The position numbers and the translations under genes are program-made. The notes below the pieces were generated by a model. That model was not told the DNA's origin and ran no database searches. It saw only the letters and a list, made by a program, of their open reading frames with translations. A DNA stretch of 29,757 bases from a virus, in IMG/VR virus record IMGVR_UViG_3300023099_000016, positions 1-29,757 of that record; one strand, written 5' to 3'. How positions within the stretch are numbered: the first letter of the stretch is position 1; each line of letters opens with the position of its first letter. Positions 6,127-15,393 of the stretch are shown piece by piece.

Positions 6127-8360
6127 GTTCCTGAGTAGCTTCCAGCGCCGTTTACCGTAACACGAAGAGGCGCAGTCGGCTGCGGCTGCATTCCTGCCGC
6201 TCCGCCCATAACAGCACCTCTTGCCGCACCCTGTAGCCCGATCTGGATAGCCTCAAGGGCCGTTCTGTGCTCGGCGCTCAGGGCCGCATTCTGAATTGCT
6301 CTCTGGAGGGCAGCAGGGTCACCGGACGCAAGAACCTCACCGATACGAGCCATAACCCGTTCGTCCACTTTCTTGCCAAGTACCTGAAGGCCTCTACGAC
6401 CAGCCGCTACAAGCCCTGCCATAGATGCGGCTTGGGTCCAGTCACCGCCAGAAGCAAAATACCCACCAGCGCCGCCAACCACGCCAGCCGATATAAGCTG
6501 TTGAGCGGTTGAGGAATTGCCACTCACAGCGCTCCGAAGCTGATCGACAATGGCTTCGACACGAACGAAAGCCTCAAGCTCACGTGCCTTATGAGCGCCT
6601 AGAGCAAGTTCATTCATCTCTCTGCGGGCCTGCGAGCCAAAAACCTGATTGATCACGTTTACGCGGTCACGAGACGCCTTGATTGTGTCGATCAGTTCAG
6701 ACGCATAACCGATAGAGAATGCATCGCGCTCGGCCTGAGTGAACTGGCCAAATGCCTTCCGCGCTTCCGGAATAGCCCTGGGCGACGTAGCGAACTGTTT
6801 GCCCGCATCAATAGCATCTTCAGCCCCGAAGAACTGCGCAGCACCACGCCGAGCCTGATTAAATTCCGGAACAGCATTGTCGAGCACGCTATTCAACTGG
6901 CGCCGCATATCCCCGATTTGACCAGCAAGGAGATTGTCACCATTCCGCTGTGCTAGCTCACTAGAATTACGGAGATTGCGCTGCACGATGTCCCAAAACT
7001 CAAGGTTTGGGAGAGCATATGATCCATCTGGTAGCTGCCGCAGTGTAACAGTGCCATCAGGCCTGAAAACAAAGGGGTTTCTGATCGCATTTCCACCGCT
7101 AACCGCCGCCGCGTTCGTTGAGGTTTGCTCAGCCGCATTGATAGCCTGCCTAAAGGGGTCGGCCTGCATGAGGTTGCGGATTTCGGGTGTCCAGATAGCT
7201 TTTGCCTGTGGAGCATCATACGCAGCCCGGTAGGCGGGCTGGTTTGCTTTCCTTGCACCCTGACGTAGAGCATCCTGAAGCGCGAGATCGTCAGTCGCGC
7301 CATTCATTAGACGCTGGATGAATCTCACGGCACGAGGGCCTTGGGTTTCAAACCTGTCTGATACCGTCGCGTTCAAAGACTGCGCTGCTTCTGGTGACAC
7401 ATTAGACGCGGTTCGGGCGAGGGTCCGAAGTGGCGCCCCGCCTCTATCTGCATTGATTACCGGGGTTCCGGCCTGCGCTGCTACTGCCTCATCAGCCTGA
7501 GTCATACCTAGCCGTGCTGGACCATTCTCACCCTGCTGAAGAGCGAGGCCAATACGCCGCGTTACCTCATTCTCTCGGTTGAAGGCGGTTTGTACAGGAC
7601 GGATTACATTGTCATAGACCGCACCGCTGCCTCGCTTGATCAGTTCCCCTCCCAACGGAATAGCTGCCGAAATAAGAGAGGGGCCAACAGCATCAGCCAG
7701 TGCATCTGTAGGTTTCGCCCCACGAACCATATTATCGGCTGCGGTAAGGCCAAGCGTAGACAGGCCAGAGTTAAGAAGTTGACCGCCTTGAAACCCTGCC
7801 GTTGCGTTAGCAACCGAACCAGTGACCGGACTGGATGCAATTCGAGGAAGAAGGTTTCCGGTCAGACCAAGCGCATTAGCGCCAGTCGTTGATAGTCCAC
7901 CAACGCCGAAAGAGCCAAGGGCGCCGCCAATATTACCGCTTACGCTGGCGACAGGGTTTGCGGCAGCAAGTTCTTCTCGACGCTTCCGGACAGCCTCACG
8001 AGCCTGATTGTAATCTCCACCTGTGAGTTGAGCACCAATGCCTACAAGATTATCTGAAATGCCCTGAGCCATCGGACCGATGACAGGAATGCCGTTAACC
8101 AAACCGCCGAGGGTTGCAGAGGTAGCGCCGAGAATATCGGGTCGCGCTGGCTGCTGGACGGGCAATGCAGGCGCTGCCGTATCAGTGCCGGGGCCGAACC
8201 GGCTCATGCTAGATGCAGCGGCTAGAGCTTCGTCCTGCTGCGGCGCCGCGCCAAGAGATGCGGCAATCTCATCCACCGTAGCCTGCTGCTGTTCAGGGGA
8301 CATGCGGAGAAATTCGTCTCCAACTGTCACGGTCTGATTGCCGATTGTGAGCTTTGCCAT
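6123..8360 (-). CDS. Large internal virion (DNA-ejection) protein
   Basis: The protein has 745 residues. It starts with LTIGNQTVTVGDEFLRMSPE, an N-terminal signature I associate with alphaproteobacterial phage internal proteins. Residues about 70-250 are Gly/Ala rich with hydrophobic stretches (LGGLVNGIPVIGPMAQG, GALGSFGVGGL), and the middle is helical and charged. About 620-700 carries another Gly/Ala hydrophobic stretch. Such amphipathic proteins are packed in the short-tailed virion and form a channel across the envelope, like T7 gp15/gp16 or P22 gp16/gp20. No lysozyme motif was seen. It directly follows the 363-residue protein (TAA then ATG). Confidence 0.6.
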   Translation of the reverse strand: MAKLTIGNQTVTVGDEFLRMSPEQQQATVDEIAASLGAAPQQDEALAAASSMSRFGPGTDTAAPALPVQQPARPDILGATSATLGGLVNGIPVIGPMAQGISDNLVGIGAQLTGGDYNQAREAVRKRREELAAANPVASVSGNIGGALGSFGVGGLSTTGANALGLTGNLLPRIASSPVTGSVANATAGFQGGQLLNSGLSTLGLTAADNMVRGAKPTDALADAVGPSLISAAIPLGGELIKRGSGAVYDNVIRPVQTAFNRENEVTRRIGLALQQGENGPARLGMTQADEAVAAQAGTPVINADRGGAPLRTLARTASNVSPEAAQSLNATVSDRFETQGPRAVRFIQRLMNGATDDLALQDALRQGARKANQPAYRAAYDAPQAKAIWTPEIRNLMQADPFRQAINAAEQTSTNAAAVSGGNAIRNPFVFRPDGTVTLRQLPDGSYALPNLEFWDIVQRNLRNSSELAQRNGDNLLAGQIGDMRRQLNSVLDNAVPEFNQARRGAAQFFGAEDAIDAGKQFATSPRAIPEARKAFGQFTQAERDAFSIGYASELIDTIKASRDRVNVINQVFGSQARREMNELALGAHKARELEAFVRVEAIVDQLRSAVSGNSSTAQQLISAGVVGGAGGYFASGGDWTQAASMAGLVAAGRRGLQVLGKKVDERVMARIGEVLASGDPAALQRAIQNAALSAEHRTALEAIQIGLQGAARGAVMGGAAGMQPQPTAPLRVTVNGAGSYSGT

Positions 8361-9452
8361 TTACTCCCCCCCAATGCTCCACGGAACGCCGCTGGAGGTG
8401 GTTCCGGATGAGGTTGGCGTGGTAGCGCCATATCCGCCCATAGAGCCCGCTTGGGCCTGTAGCTTGGCATACCCAGCGCTCACGGCCTGCTCCAGATCGG
8501 TTAGTGACTTCTCAAACAGAGCCTTGTCGCCTCGCGTCATCGCTTCTTCAAGGTTCGAAATGGCGCCTTCTGCCTTTCGGCTTTCAAAGTCGGTAATCTG
8601 GCCTCCGCCACGAAGCACTTCGCGGGCCTCAAGGAAGGTTCTGTTGATTAGGCGGTTTGTCTCAACCTGGAACTTGGCACGTTCCGACTGAGGCAGCGTT
8701 GGCAGCATCTGCTGGGGGACGCCAAGGATGTTACCGAACTGCTCCTCCATCCCCTTCGCTTGATTCCGAACGTTCTGAATCGCGCTGAGTGTCTGCTGCG
8801 TCGTTAGCTCCGCCGCTGGTAGATCGAACTGCGCCGCACCAGTGTTTTTGCCAAACATCGAACCAGCCGCACGATCAGCATTTAGGTCATATGGGCCAAG
8901 AAGCGAAACCCCCTCTGGCGTTCTGGCTGGGATGAGTTCGCCGGTGTCCGAGGGCTGAAGATAGACTGGATTGCCTTGGGCATCACGCCCCCATTGCCCA
9001 CTTAGGCTAACGCGGGGGCTTCCGTTTGTATCGCCGGGTGGCGAAATCCACTGTCCACTTGTTTTATCGTACAGATGACCGCCAACACTCATGAGGTTAT
9101 CGCCGCCGCCCGCCTGCGCTGTCAGGACCGCACTAAATGCAGTACCGGGATCAACGGCGCCGCTTTCGACAGCAGCAAGCCACTGAGTCTGTCCATTCTG
9201 ACGCAACCATTCAGTAGTCTTGTTGAGAGTATCCTGCTTCTGCGCCTCTTCCTGCTGAAGGAGGGCATATGCATCGTCTCGAACAGCGCCTTGACCAGCA
9301 TTGGCTAGGCCATTGGCGATTCCTTCGCCCCAACTATTGCCGCCTGCAATACCAGCAGCAAGCCCAAGAAGAGCATTGCGATTAGATGTAAGACCTTCGT
9401 ACAGAGGATTTCCGCCCCACCCCAGAGATTGACCGATGCGAGGAATAGCCAT
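8361..9452 (-). CDS. Internal virion/ejection-type protein
   Basis: The protein has 363 residues. The N-terminus is Gly/Ala rich and repeats the pattern NPLYxGL...ALLGLAAGIAGG also seen at the start of phage ejection proteins. The C-terminal part (about 255-335) has INRTFLEAREVLRGGGQITDFE followed by KAEGAISNLEEA, the helical element typical of podovirus internal proteins (LRGxGQxTDFE). The end is Gly/Ser/Thr rich. AGGAG sits 7 bases before the ATG. It lies between two other ejection-type genes. Assignment is by recognised motif and position. Confidence 0.6.
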   Translation of the reverse strand: MAIPRIGQSLGWGGNPLYEGLTSNRNALLGLAAGIAGGNSWGEGIANGLANAGQGAVRDDAYALLQQEEAQKQDTLNKTTEWLRQNGQTQWLAAVESGAVDPGTAFSAVLTAQAGGGDNLMSVGGHLYDKTSGQWISPPGDTNGSPRVSLSGQWGRDAQGNPVYLQPSDTGELIPARTPEGVSLLGPYDLNADRAAGSMFGKNTGAAQFDLPAAELTTQQTLSAIQNVRNQAKGMEEQFGNILGVPQQMLPTLPQSERAKFQVETNRLINRTFLEAREVLRGGGQITDFESRKAEGAISNLEEAMTRGDKALFEKSLTDLEQAVSAGYAKLQAQAGSMGGYGATTPTSSGTTSSGVPWSIGGE

Positions 9453-9461
9453 GCGTTGCTC

Positions 9462-10211
9462 CTAGAGGAAACTGGCGAGGCCAAGGGCGCCGCCGAGCAA
9501 GGTCTGAAACGGATTAGGCGCTGGCTGGGTGTTCGTCGTGGTCTGGCCTGCCGCTCCAGCCGTGCCGTTGAGGATCGATGACGTGCGGGCAAGGTCATTC
9601 CAACCTCGATTTGCCTGCGCATCGAAAAGATTGGCTTCCGCAGTGCGTCGAGCAAGCGCATCAGCATCGAGAATCGAACCAGCCGCAACCTGCGCCTGTC
9701 CCGGCGCCAGAGAGGCTGCGAACAAATTGGGCAGCGCATTAGCCGCCGCCAACTGACGGGCGTTATCGTTTTGGTAGTTCTGGTAGTCCAGATTGGCAAT
9801 CGTATTGGATACGCCACGATTAGCGGCGTTCACATTGGCACCGCCTGCAAATCGGCCACCTGCATTAAACGAGGCATTCGTTGCAGCAAGGGTATCATCA
9901 ATTGCGTTCTGGCGAAGCGAGGCATAGCCGGGGTCGTTCATCCCCATCCTGTTGCCCGCAGCAATCTGACCAAATTCGTCAATGGTACTTCGAATGCCGT
10001 TGGAATAGCCGTTATTGTTCGCCGCGCCTGCGATGGCATTCACGCCGCCCGTAGTGGTCGAACTGAGCCCGGTGTAGAGCGGATTGCCATAAACCTGACT
10101 GCCCTGCGCTAACTGGCTCTGAAGCCGATCAGCGAGGTTGTTCGTCAGCGCAGTGACCTGCGGAGAGTTACTTGTGGTTGACGAGGAGGATTGTTGTGTG
10201 CCGCCGCCCAT
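9462..10211 (-). CDS. Structural/ejection-type virion protein
   Basis: The protein has 249 residues. It is rich in Asn, Ala, Gly, Gln and Thr, starts MGGGTQQSSSST, has the NPLYTGLSS motif shared with the gene downstream, and ends in a short hydrophobic helix FQTLLGGALGLASFL. Low-complexity, Asn/Ala-rich proteins of this size usually precede the large ejection proteins in short-tailed phages (the place of T7 gp14). The start directly abuts the stop of the GNAT-like gene. The function as an ejectosome component is inferred. Confidence 0.55.
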   Translation of the reverse strand: MGGGTQQSSSSTTSNSPQVTALTNNLADRLQSQLAQGSQVYGNPLYTGLSSTTTGGVNAIAGAANNNGYSNGIRSTIDEFGQIAAGNRMGMNDPGYASLRQNAIDDTLAATNASFNAGGRFAGGANVNAANRGVSNTIANLDYQNYQNDNARQLAAANALPNLFAASLAPGQAQVAAGSILDADALARRTAEANLFDAQANRGWNDLARTSSILNGTAGAAGQTTTNTQPAPNPFQTLLGGALGLASFL

Positions 10212-10646
10212 TTATGCAGCCTCTCTATTAAGAACTTTTCGCAACAGATTGGGCTCCGGCGCTTCGGTCATTAACTGAAAGTCAGTTAATATCCTGGACC
10301 AATCCCTACCACAAATGCGCACTTCAGTACAACCGATAGCCGCCATCTGCTCGGTCAGCCACTGCATGCCCTCGCGCATCACGCGCAAACGCACTTTGGG
10401 GCCTCCTAGAAGGCTGGATGTTCCGTACTTGATCCAACACACCGCATCCGGCGTAATCTCAAGCACAAGAGCCCCGCTGCCCTCCTCGCCCATGGCCCAG
10501 ACAAAGAGATTACGACCGTTTATAAGATCGCTCTTGAGGTCTTCCATGGATGCATTTGGCACGCCACGAACGCATGGCCAGATGGCCTCTGCGATCTCGG
10601 GCCACTGCCCTGCAACCTGACTTGCTCTGACGGGAACGAACATCAT
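10212..10646 (-). CDS. GNAT-fold-like phage protein
   Basis: The protein has 144 residues: a helix-strand start (VRASQVAGQWPEIAEAIWP), a central LFVWAMGEEGSGALVLEIT and a CTEVRICGRDWSRIL region before the C-terminus. This resembles the GNAT-like small proteins found between nozzle and ejection genes in podoviruses (comparable place to T7 gp13). The acetyl-CoA pyrophosphate loop (R/Q-x-x-G-x-G/A) is not clear, though LLGGPKVRLRVMREGMQWL is in that region, so enzymatic activity is doubtful. It overlaps the 118-residue gene upstream by ATGA. Confidence 0.5.
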   Translation of the reverse strand: MMFVPVRASQVAGQWPEIAEAIWPCVRGVPNASMEDLKSDLINGRNLFVWAMGEEGSGALVLEITPDAVCWIKYGTSSLLGGPKVRLRVMREGMQWLTEQMAAIGCTEVRICGRDWSRILTDFQLMTEAPEPNLLRKVLNREAA

Positions 10647-10999
10647 GCTCGCACCCCTGTGGCGTTCGGGCTGAAGTAGTTAACGATCACTGAGCACGTA
10701 CCAGCCGACACCGTTACGCGAAGTTCCCAACCTTTGATCAGAACAAACGGCTCATCATAGACAATCGTCTGGCGAGCCGTCATGGCGCCAAGATTGCGCT
10801 TGTAATAGGTGATGGCGTTGATGGGATCGTAGCAGGCAATCGTCAGGTTCGGGGTTCCGCCACTAACCTCTGTCACCTCTATGGATGCAATCGTAACCGG
10901 ACGGTTATTTATGTTCCTTGGCGTAACGTCATTAGCTGTGGCGCCCACCGTATTGAAGTAGTCGGTTAGGAGGGTCGTTCCTGTAATGAAGTAGCTCAT
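10643..10999 (-). CDS. Small beta-rich virion protein
   Basis: The protein has 118 residues and is mostly alternating hydrophobic strands (VTIASIEVTEV, LTIACYDPI, LRVTVSAGTCSVIVNYF). It looks like a compact beta-sandwich and I do not recognise the family. Its place between the nozzle protein and the GNAT-like protein, with ATGA overlaps on both sides, makes a neck or tail accessory role likely. Confidence 0.55.
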   Translation of the reverse strand: MSYFITGTTLLTDYFNTVGATANDVTPRNINNRPVTIASIEVTEVSGGTPNLTIACYDPINAITYYKRNLGAMTARQTIVYDEPFVLIKGWELRVTVSAGTCSVIVNYFSPNATGVRA

Positions 11000-12462
11000 T
11001 TAGGCCCTCCATTCGTTTGTGCACGGAGATGGTCAAGGCCTCTCGCGAACGTCCATTGAGCACCGGCAAGGAAGTATTCGGTGAAAGCGACGTTCATTCC
11101 ACGCCCCCTGAGAGGAACGCGACCGCCATTCACCTTTGGCATTGCGGGCTTCCACGTGATTGTTTCGTCAAGCCTGTCCTTGACGCCAAGTGCGAGGGTG
11201 CTTGTGGCGCAGTCGTTGATGGGCGTAATCCACGAGATGAGACCTGTTTCGCCGCTATTGCTGGTTGCCGTGCGGATTTCACCCTCAATCGAACTACCCG
11301 TGAACGTGGCGTATTTATAGTTCTCATCGAGCGCTGCAAAGACCGGCTGGCCACCTTGGAAGAATCGGCTATCCAAAAGGATATCGATATCGTCCAAGAC
11401 CCCGTAATCCGTCCCCATCGCGTCCAGAGTAATGCCGGGAGTAGCGATCTGGGTCAGGTAGGTGATAGCGCCCTGACGGGTTGACCACTTATCAAACTCC
11501 CACGAGTAACGAATGGCATTCTGGTAAACCGTAGCGCTTGGATTGCTCAGAGCGGGATAAAGCCACATCACGGCCTTGCTCAGCGGGTCCATTGCCGCCC
11601 GAACGCGAGGCATATCAGCCACCGCAACCTGACCATTGAACCAATCATCAATACGACCAGACCCAATGTGCTGAATTCCGTTGCCGGTGTAGGAGTTAAA
11701 GCCATCTGTGGATAGCCAATAGGCAATGCCATCCAATCCTGCGATTGAACGGCGACCAACACTTCCCCGCCCATCCGAAATCTTGAGCAGCGAGAACGCG
11801 CCTGTCGCATTACCACCAAACTGCATCAGCCTCAGAGCATTATCCTGAAAGATCAGGGCCGCGTTGTTCTTGAGGTCAATCCCTCCAACAAGGCGCCCAC
11901 CATCCTCAACCTGCTGATAGTCAGAACCCGCCCCAGTGAAATCATTCGGATTGCCGAGAACTGAGGTACGAATAAGCCGATTGTCGCGATTGCCCGCATC
12001 ATCTTCACAATCACAGGCCACCACATAGTTGGCACATACGAAGATATCGCGAGGGGCGCCAGCTTCGGGAATGGCTACGAATGCACCGCCCAATTCGATG
12101 TCATAGCGCATCATGCCCTGCGTTGTATTGGTCGCGAGCAGATAGTTGCCGTATTGCGCAAGGCTCCAGTCATCATCGGCGGTTAGCGCAAAACCTGCTT
12201 GAACCAAGTCCCATCCGAAGGAGGCATTAAGCTGATAGCAAGAGGTGTCGGTAAAGGCGAAAACCACGTTCGTTCCGTTACGCTGGAACATCGAAATGAC
12301 GCCACGAGGCGCGGAAGGCAATGATGCAGCGCTGGCAGCGGCCACAAGACCCGGTGCGGGACCATAACCTTCGACAAGCGGTGAAACGCCGTCAGCAACC
12401 ATTACAGCGCCAGGAGCGGTTTCCCCCGCATCCGGCGCCCACTGTCCATAAACAAACTGCAT
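10996..12462 (-). CDS. Tail nozzle / packaged-DNA stabilisation protein (P22 gp10-like)
   Basis: The protein has 488 residues with the character of a beta-propeller: repeated Gly/Asp turns between strands, GRGSVGRRSIAGLDGIAYWLSTDGF, and a YSWEFDKWSTRQG segment that is typical of the P22 gp10/T7 gp12 class of nozzle proteins. These close the portal channel and form the short tail. It directly follows the adaptor gene and precedes small neck proteins. The length agrees with P22 gp10 (about 470). Recognition is from memory of the family and from gene order. Confidence 0.7.
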   Translation of the reverse strand: MQFVYGQWAPDAGETAPGAVMVADGVSPLVEGYGPAPGLVAAASAASLPSAPRGVISMFQRNGTNVVFAFTDTSCYQLNASFGWDLVQAGFALTADDDWSLAQYGNYLLATNTTQGMMRYDIELGGAFVAIPEAGAPRDIFVCANYVVACDCEDDAGNRDNRLIRTSVLGNPNDFTGAGSDYQQVEDGGRLVGGIDLKNNAALIFQDNALRLMQFGGNATGAFSLLKISDGRGSVGRRSIAGLDGIAYWLSTDGFNSYTGNGIQHIGSGRIDDWFNGQVAVADMPRVRAAMDPLSKAVMWLYPALSNPSATVYQNAIRYSWEFDKWSTRQGAITYLTQIATPGITLDAMGTDYGVLDDIDILLDSRFFQGGQPVFAALDENYKYATFTGSSIEGEIRTATSNSGETGLISWITPINDCATSTLALGVKDRLDETITWKPAMPKVNGGRVPLRGRGMNVAFTEYFLAGAQWTFARGLDHLRAQTNGGPK

Positions 12463-13011
12463 TTAGACCGCCTGAACGGGAAGGCGAGACCCGTTGCGCC
12501 CATACTGAGCAATGGTGTTCTGAAGATTAAGGCTTGAAATGATCTGTGACGCCTGAGAAGCCATGGCCGAGGCCGTACCCCATTCCTGCCCGAAGGCATA
12601 AAGTTGGCTCTGGCACATCCAGAGATATGCATCAGGGGCAATATCAATCAGCCAGTTTGTGGGATTTGAAGCTGAGAGGCTCAGGAGCGTTGCGTAGATC
12701 GTGCCGTCGAAGCTTCCAGCGTAATAATTGCCATCCCCTGAGATCAGAACACGCGTACCAGTGACTTCCCACCTTGCCGGGTAGCCATTGGCATCATCAA
12801 GATAGCGCACGCCAAGGAAGCCCGTAGGCAGCGTTGCGTAGCCATCGGCATCAGTGGCAAAGGTATAGCTCTCTTCCCGCTGGTAGCCCATTAGCTCGCG
12901 TCTGATCGCTGCTTCAGCGAGGGCAATTGCCTCTTCTAGCCTGGCATCGGTATATCCGCGCTCTGTCCAGTCATTAAGCGACAGCTTCAGGGAGGCAAAA
13001 TCCGTAATCAT
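12463..13011 (-). CDS. Head-tail adaptor protein (P22 gp4/T7 gp11-like)
   Basis: The protein has 182 residues. The N-terminal segment LSLNDWTERGYTDARLEEAI followed by ALAEAAIRREL is the helical hallmark of phage adaptor proteins binding the portal ring. TLPTGFLGVRYL and a later all-helical AYLWMCQSQLYAFGQE complete the pattern. It joins portal to nozzle after DNA packaging. Its start overlaps the 108-residue gene by ATGA and the nozzle gene starts directly after its stop. Confidence 0.7.
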   Translation of the reverse strand: MITDFASLKLSLNDWTERGYTDARLEEAIALAEAAIRRELMGYQREESYTFATDADGYATLPTGFLGVRYLDDANGYPARWEVTGTRVLISGDGNYYAGSFDGTIYATLLSLSASNPTNWLIDIAPDAYLWMCQSQLYAFGQEWGTASAMASQASQIISSLNLQNTIAQYGRNGSRLPVQAV

Positions 13012-13334
13012 ACGCGGGAATCCCTTGTCCTGAAGGCGTGGTTGTCTGAATCGTTCAACCAGCGAGAGATGAACTTCTCATCGCCCTGATTTCCGGCCTC
13101 AGACAGGCCGCTGTCGTGAAAGATATTGAGGGGGACGCTGGCGACGTGAGCAAATTCGCCCATTCTCGTCCCCGCTGTAGCGGCCCTAGCAGCCGCATTG
13201 TCGCGCACAAGCTGCTCGGTTGGGTAGTCGGTGCGAATGATGAGCTTATCGCCGTCCCACAGCTTCCATACGGCCCTCTGGCCGGGAATGGAGAGGTCGT
13301 GGTCAAGTTCCCAGTTTCCATCAGTGATACGCAT
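13008..13334 (-). CDS. Conserved virion-region protein of unknown function
   Basis: The protein has 108 residues. The conserved core FAHVASVPLNIFHDSG and the end RWLNDSDNHAFRTRDSRV recur in many podovirus genomes between capsid and adaptor genes, but no function is established to my knowledge. It is coupled to the adaptor gene. It may assist head completion. Confidence 0.6.
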   Translation of the reverse strand: MRITDGNWELDHDLSIPGQRAVWKLWDGDKLIIRTDYPTEQLVRDNAAARAATAGTRMGEFAHVASVPLNIFHDSGLSEAGNQGDEKFISRWLNDSDNHAFRTRDSRV

Positions 13335-13350
13335 CGACTACCCTTTTCAA

Positions 13351-13941
13351 TTAGCCCGGAAGCGGGTCGTTACGGCGAGCCTTGCCTTCGTTGATAAGCT
13401 GGGTAGCTTTCGACTTGGGAAGGTTCAGTTCGGTGCCCGCAGGGGTGCGCTTGTCTTCCTCGGCCCAATAGTCAGCCTCAAGGGTAACCGGGATTTCCGG
13501 TTCCTTATCAGCCTTGGTAGCCTTGTCGTAGTTAACATCGCCCATTTCTGCCGGGGGAACGGCGCCCTTGACCTGAAGATCGGCGCGGCCTTCGCGAGCC
13601 TGCTGAATCTCGGCACGGAGACGGTTATCATCCCAATCTTCGTCTACTTCGATCAGCAGTTCCAGAGCCTTGGCAACCAGCATGGTATGCTCATCGAGCT
13701 TTACGCCCGACTTCACAGCCTTGGGAGTTTCCTCGGTCGCAAGACGCTTGCCGTCATCAGACATAGGAGCGCCTGACTTGGCTTCCTCGCTGGGACCAGC
13801 AACGTCCTCTTCGTCAGAGTTCAAGGCAGCGTCTTCAGCCTTGGCTTCATCAACCTTCTTGCGAAGGGTTTCAGGCGACCAGCGCTTATCCGGGTCTTCG
13901 CCGGTAAGAGCCTTATACTGAGCCTCAAGAGCAGTGCTCAT
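13351..13941 (-). CDS. Acidic capsid-region protein with two HeH/LEM-like motifs
   Basis: The protein has 196 residues and is rich in Glu, Asp and Lys. Two short helix-extended-helix (HeH/LEM)-like motifs are visible: KRWSPETLRKKVDEA (about 19-33) and EDWDDNRLRAEIQQAR (about 100-115), each with Trp, Leu-Arg and helix. The C-terminal segment (EADYWAEEDKRTPAGTEL, then SKATQLINEGKARRNDPL) is a common ending of small phage structural proteins. It follows the decoration-like gene. It may be a minor head protein or a nucleic-acid-contacting assembly factor. Confidence 0.5.
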   Translation of the reverse strand: MSTALEAQYKALTGEDPDKRWSPETLRKKVDEAKAEDAALNSDEEDVAGPSEEAKSGAPMSDDGKRLATEETPKAVKSGVKLDEHTMLVAKALELLIEVDEDWDDNRLRAEIQQAREGRADLQVKGAVPPAEMGDVNYDKATKADKEPEIPVTLEADYWAEEDKRTPAGTELNLPKSKATQLINEGKARRNDPLPG

Positions 13942-13956
13942 TGGTTTAGTCCTTTC

Positions 13957-14382
13957 TTAGACAGCCGCCGAGAACGGCGTTACTTCAGTGCCAGTGCCGG
14001 AACCATTCATCTGCACCAGCCATACGTTAGCCTGAACGTCTTTGAGGGTGATAAGGTCGCCCTTGATCCCGCCTTTTGTTGAACCGTTCATGGTGATGGT
14101 GTCAGACGTGGCAGTCGTTTCGAATGAGGCAACCGTGTCACCCGCATCCTGAGCAAGTACCGCTACGCCTGCCATGGTGTCGCTAGCGTTCGCCACCTGG
14201 ATAATCACGTTGTTAGACGTAACCGTGGTGCCGATCATGATGTTGAACGTCTTGCCGGAACCGTAGGAGGCTGGCAGCGTCAGGGTAAGCCCCGCCGCCG
14301 CATTCACCGTGCAGATGGTCTCAGTGTGAGAGTCATTCAGCGTGGTCGATGCTGTGATATTGATAGGCTGAAGAGAGGGCAT
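13957..14382 (-). CDS. Probable capsid decoration/stabilising protein
   Basis: The protein has 141 residues, Thr, Ala, Gly and Val rich and almost entirely beta-like, and lies 13 bases after the major capsid gene. Repeated short strands (GLTLTLPASYGSG, NNVIIQVANASDT, DLITLKDVQANVWLVQMNG) resemble head decoration or fibre-stub proteins. No catalytic residues are evident. The role is inferred from composition and from the place immediately after the capsid gene. Confidence 0.5.
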   Translation of the reverse strand: MPSLQPINITASTTLNDSHTETICTVNAAAGLTLTLPASYGSGKTFNIMIGTTVTSNNVIIQVANASDTMAGVAVLAQDAGDTVASFETTATSDTITMNGSTKGGIKGDLITLKDVQANVWLVQMNGSGTGTEVTPFSAAV

Positions 14383-14394
14383 GATCTCTATTCC

Positions 14395-15387
14395 TTAGCT
14401 AGCAGCGGTGAGGCCGAACAGGTCAGCAATAACGCCAAGACCGGCTTCGTTCTTCACACGCAGAGTGCCTTCGCCAATGATGACGAACTTCTTCGCATCA
14501 CCAGTCTTTGCAATATCCGGGTCTTCCTTGATCGGGCGCAGCCATGCCCAGTCGAGCATATCCGGATCGATGAAGAAGGCGCGACGGGCGGCGGCGGCAG
14601 AAGTCGCCATGACGCGGTTGGGAACGATGTTCAGCTTGCCAAATGGGCCTTCATAGATATCGGCAGTACCAACGATGGTGTTCTTGCCGCCGCCGTTCGT
14701 GGTGTAACGGAAGGCTGCAACGTTGGCGTCCGACATGAAGGTCACGAACACTGACTTATTGTACGGCGATAGCACGAGATTGCGCGTTTCGCCGCCAGAG
14801 TTGTAGACCGCCGAAGACACGGTATCAGTCAGGGCCTTGGTGAAGGCGCGCTGCGTGCCGGTGGTTTCAGCAACGGTCAGCTTGGTGCCGGTATTAAAGC
14901 CGCCATTAGCACCGCCAGCGCCACGGGAGACGTTGGTAACGAGCCAGGAGGGAAGACCACCGGACACGCGAGTAGCGCCAGCCACAGAGGCCGTATTGGA
15001 GACGATGGACAGTTCCACATCCTTACGGACCTGAATGCCTGCCTTGATCTTCTTCTCAGCCAGCTTTTCGTTATTGCCAGCGTTATCGACAGCTTCCTGG
15101 GTGTTGGAGATCAGGCCAGATTCACGGAAAATCTGGGTGTAGTTACCAACACGGGTCGGCGGCGCAAGCACGTTGAAGGTGTATTCGTCGCCTTCAACCT
15201 GTGCGTTTGCAGCCGGAGCGCGGAGAGTGTCAGTCTCCCATTCCGGGTGCGTGGAAGACGCCTTGGTCTTCGGGATCATCGTATAGATGGGGGTATCTTC
15301 CGGGGTGATACGGGAGACGATATTCGAGAGCTCTTCGCGGTTACCGACGCCGGTAGTGGAGAGCAGGGTATTGGTAATTGCAGCCAT
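14395..15387 (-). CDS. Major capsid protein, SU10-like
   Basis: The protein has 330 residues. The N-terminal signature VGNREELSNIVSRITPEDTP followed by IYTMIPK is that of the SU10-type major head family (HK97 fold). Further typical pieces are GNYTQIFRESGLISNTQEAV, the long helix region KIKAGIQVRKDVELSIVSN, the central LVLSPYNKSVFVTFM, and the end RPIKEDPDIAKTGDAKKF. It should form the icosahedral shell. The scaffold gene is directly upstream and AAGGATAG precedes the ATG by 6 bases, overlapping the scaffold stop. There is no protease gene in the head module, so maturation probably does not need proteolysis. Confidence 0.88.
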   Translation of the reverse strand: MAAITNTLLSTTGVGNREELSNIVSRITPEDTPIYTMIPKTKASSTHPEWETDTLRAPAANAQVEGDEYTFNVLAPPTRVGNYTQIFRESGLISNTQEAVDNAGNNEKLAEKKIKAGIQVRKDVELSIVSNTASVAGATRVSGGLPSWLVTNVSRGAGGANGGFNTGTKLTVAETTGTQRAFTKALTDTVSSAVYNSGGETRNLVLSPYNKSVFVTFMSDANVAAFRYTTNGGGKNTIVGTADIYEGPFGKLNIVPNRVMATSAAAARRAFFIDPDMLDWAWLRPIKEDPDIAKTGDAKKFVIIGEGTLRVKNEAGLGVIADLFGLTAAS

Positions 15388-15393
15388 AGCGGC

